A stretch of 6,076 nucleotides of DNA, from the NCBI GenBank assembly GCA_043811795.1, contig JBDRMV010000097.1:1-6076 (forward strand), read 5' to 3'. This stretch comes from JBDRMV01 sp043811795. Its GTDB lineage: Bacteria > CG03. Positions 4,824 to 6,076 of the stretch are shown here, one piece after another. The number at the start of each line of letters is the position of its first letter. Within the stretch, counting starts at the first letter, position 1. Both the position numbers and the translations under genes were made by a program. The notes below the pieces were generated by a model, which made no database searches, was not told the DNA's origin, and saw nothing but the letters and a program-made list of their open reading frames with translations.

Positions 4824-5112
4824 AAAAGACATTTTTGTCTGCGGTGAAAGTTTTTTCTGCAGTGTTTTTAAGCAGGCCGGCTGTACGGCGGTGGAAGAAA
4901 ACGCCGGGCGGGAGGAAATCCTGAAAAGAATGAAGGAGGAAAATCCCGCATTTTTTATTTTTTCACAGTCGGCGTTTGGAAAAATGAAGAGAGATTTCAG
5001 CGAGAATTTTATCGGTGCGCCGTACATCGTTTTTCCGATGCCCGGCGAAGAAAATTTGATAGAGCGTGAAATTTCCGAACTGGTTAAGATTGCCGTCGGA
5101 GTCGAGTTGTAA
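4810..5112 (+). CDS. ntpG: V/A-type ATPase central-shaft subunit F
   Basis: Protein of 100 aa, normal length for the small Rossmann-like F subunit (AhaF; NtpG in E. hirae naming), which binds subunit D in the rotor shaft. The pattern fits: a first strand and loop (DIFVCGESFFCSVFKQAGC, 7-25) where relatives have 'viGd.d.v.gFrlaG', a central hydrophobic strand (PAFFIFSQSAF, 46-56), and a late strand leading to proline-rich PYIVFPMPGEENLIEREISE (71-90), where relatives have 'P.ii.iP'. It has three cysteines in the first 25 residues, which is uncommon. The start overlaps ntpC by 14 bp and has an AAAGGT site (about 4799-4804), so it can be initiated independently. Its position directly before subunit A matches the standard operon. 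Confidence 0.88.
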   Translation: MSPDKKDIFVCGESFFCSVFKQAGCTAVEENAGREEILKRMKEENPAFFIFSQSAFGKMKRDFSENFIGAPYIVFPMPGEENLIEREISELVKIAVGVEL

Positions 5113-5128
5113 ATAACGAGGTGAAATA

Positions 5129-6076
5129 ATGAAAGGGAAAATTATCAGGATTGCGGGGCCTCTTGTCCAGGCGATAGATTTAACCGGGGTCAAAATGTAC
5201 GAGGTTGTCCACGTCGGGAAGCAGGGTTTAATCGGCGAGGTGATAGAAATTCAGAATGAAGTCGTTTCAATACAGGTGTACGAGGAAACAGGGGGCATTG
5301 TTCCGGGCGAACCCGTTTCCGCGACGGGCAGCCCTCTTTCAATTGAACTCGGCCCGGGTCTGATAAAGGCGATTTACGACGGAATTCAGCGGCCTCTTGA
5401 TGTTGTAAGGGGAAAAATGGGGGATTACATTCTGCGCGGGGTGAAGATCCCCGGCCTGGACAGAAACAAAAAGTGGCATTTTACTCCCCTCGCGAAAAAC
5501 GGGGATGAACTCGGCGAATTTTCCATTATCGGAGAAGTTCAGGAAACGCCCGCCGTAAAAACCAGAATTATGGTTCCGCCGGGAATTTCAGGCATGCTCG
5601 CCGGGATTAAAGAAGGTGATTTTAAAGTTACGGATGTAATCTGCAAAGTTGGCGGCAAGGAAGTTAAGATGGCTTTTGACTGGCCGGTCAGGACGCCGCT
5701 TCCGTGTTCCGGAAAAATTCAGCCGACCACCCCTCTTATAACAGGGACGAGAGTTATAGATACTTTTTTTCCTGTCGCCAAAGGCGGTACCGCCTGTATT
5801 CCGGGTCCCTTCGGATCGGGGAAAACAGTGGTTTTACATCAATTAGCCAAATGGTCCGACGCGGACGTGATTGTTTACGTCGGCTGCGGGGAGCGGGGGA
5901 ACGAGATGACGGACGATCTTACCGAGTTTCCCGATCTGATTGCCCCCCGCTCAAACAGCCCTCTGCTTGAAAGAACAGTCCTTATAGCAAATACTTCCAA
6001 TATGCCCGTCGCCGCAAGGGAAGCGTCGGTTTATACGGGAATCACCATTGCGGAATTTTTCAGGAATATGGGTTTT
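5129..6076 (+). CDS. ntpA: V/A-type ATPase catalytic subunit A, 5' part (3' end outside window)
   Basis: The first 316 residues of a protein normally about 580-600 aa; the frame is open to the last base. It is the nucleotide-hydrolysing/synthesising subunit of the A3B3 head. Domains in order: an N-terminal beta barrel (1-75, starting MKGKIIRIAGPLV); the V/A-specific non-homologous bulge (about 110-185, with WHFTPLAKNGDELG at 116-129 and MVPPGISGMLAGI at 148-160); WPVRTPLP (185-192); and then the ATP-binding domain. The Walker A motif is GPFGSGKT (226-233). GCGERGNEM (252-260) supplies the catalytic glutamate Glu255 and adjacent Arg256. NMPVAAREASVYTGITIAEF (291-310) is also conserved. The WPVRTPLP motif and the bulge separate it from F-type beta subunits. 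The ATG follows a CGAGGTGA Shine-Dalgarno region (5118-5124), 16 bp after ntpG. All residues needed for activity in this part are present. Confidence 0.99.
   Translation, partial: MKGKIIRIAGPLVQAIDLTGVKMYEVVHVGKQGLIGEVIEIQNEVVSIQVYEETGGIVPGEPVSATGSPLSIELGPGLIKAIYDGIQRPLDVVRGKMGDYILRGVKIPGLDRNKKWHFTPLAKNGDELGEFSIIGEVQETPAVKTRIMVPPGISGMLAGIKEGDFKVTDVICKVGGKEVKMAFDWPVRTPLPCSGKIQPTTPLITGTRVIDTFFPVAKGGTACIPGPFGSGKTVVLHQLAKWSDADVIVYVGCGERGNEMTDDLTEFPDLIAPRSNSPLLERTVLIANTSNMPVAAREASVYTGITIAEFFRNMGF

Noticed and set aside
4317..5112. Frameshifted full-length subunit C continuing past 4823
   Set aside because: The downstream frame encodes a recognisable F subunit with its own ribosome-binding site, and the short protein already contains a C-subunit-like C-terminus.
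5704..5970. 88-aa open frame on the plus strand
   Set aside because: It is a frame shadow of subunit A, across its Walker A region, where the subunit A frame has strong motif support.

Overview
The window is bacterial, entirely + strand, and tightly packed. It looks like DNA from an anaerobic, probably uncultivated bacterium that has both a bacterial microcompartment (BMC) and a V/A-type rotary ATPase. The sequence does not let me name a phylum. DeoC plus a BMC shell gene fits the 'sugar-phosphate-utilizing' (SPU) metabolosomes described for several candidate phyla; this assignment rests on remembered literature and was not searched.

Region 1 (1-1010) is the end of a BMC locus. It holds the 3' part of deoC (deoxyribose-5-phosphate aldolase, cut by the left edge), a PduA/EutM-like hexameric shell protein, and a small protein of about 92 aa. 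The C-terminal half of that small protein carries the 'IPGGAIITPLAREL' motif, which I recognise from the N-termini of EutT and EutQ. The gaps hold a GC-rich palindrome after deoC and a degenerate heptamer repeat ahead of the small gene.

Region 2 (1003-6076) is a V/A-type ATPase operon in the order G/H - I - K - E - C - F - A, as in the Enterococcus hirae ntp and Methanosarcina aha operons. B and D would be expected beyond the right edge. Most junctions are overlaps (ATGA at G/I and E/C, 14 bp at C/F), so translation is probably coupled. The c-ring gene (K) differs: it has a 43-nt leader and a strong Shine-Dalgarno sequence. K keeps all five side chains that bind Na+ in E. hirae NtpK, so the enzyme is probably Na+-coupled. 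The C subunit is about half the usual length, although both its N- and C-terminal regions resemble the family.

The two regions are joined by an 8-bp overlap between the last BMC gene and the first ATPase gene, which suggests one transcript. In a working model, DeoC splits deoxyribose-5-phosphate into glyceraldehyde-3-phosphate and acetaldehyde, the shell holds the acetaldehyde, and the ATPase links the ATP pool to a sodium gradient. The functional link is inference; the physical overlap is seen directly. I found no RNA genes, CRISPR arrays, insertion sequences or convincing rho-independent terminators.
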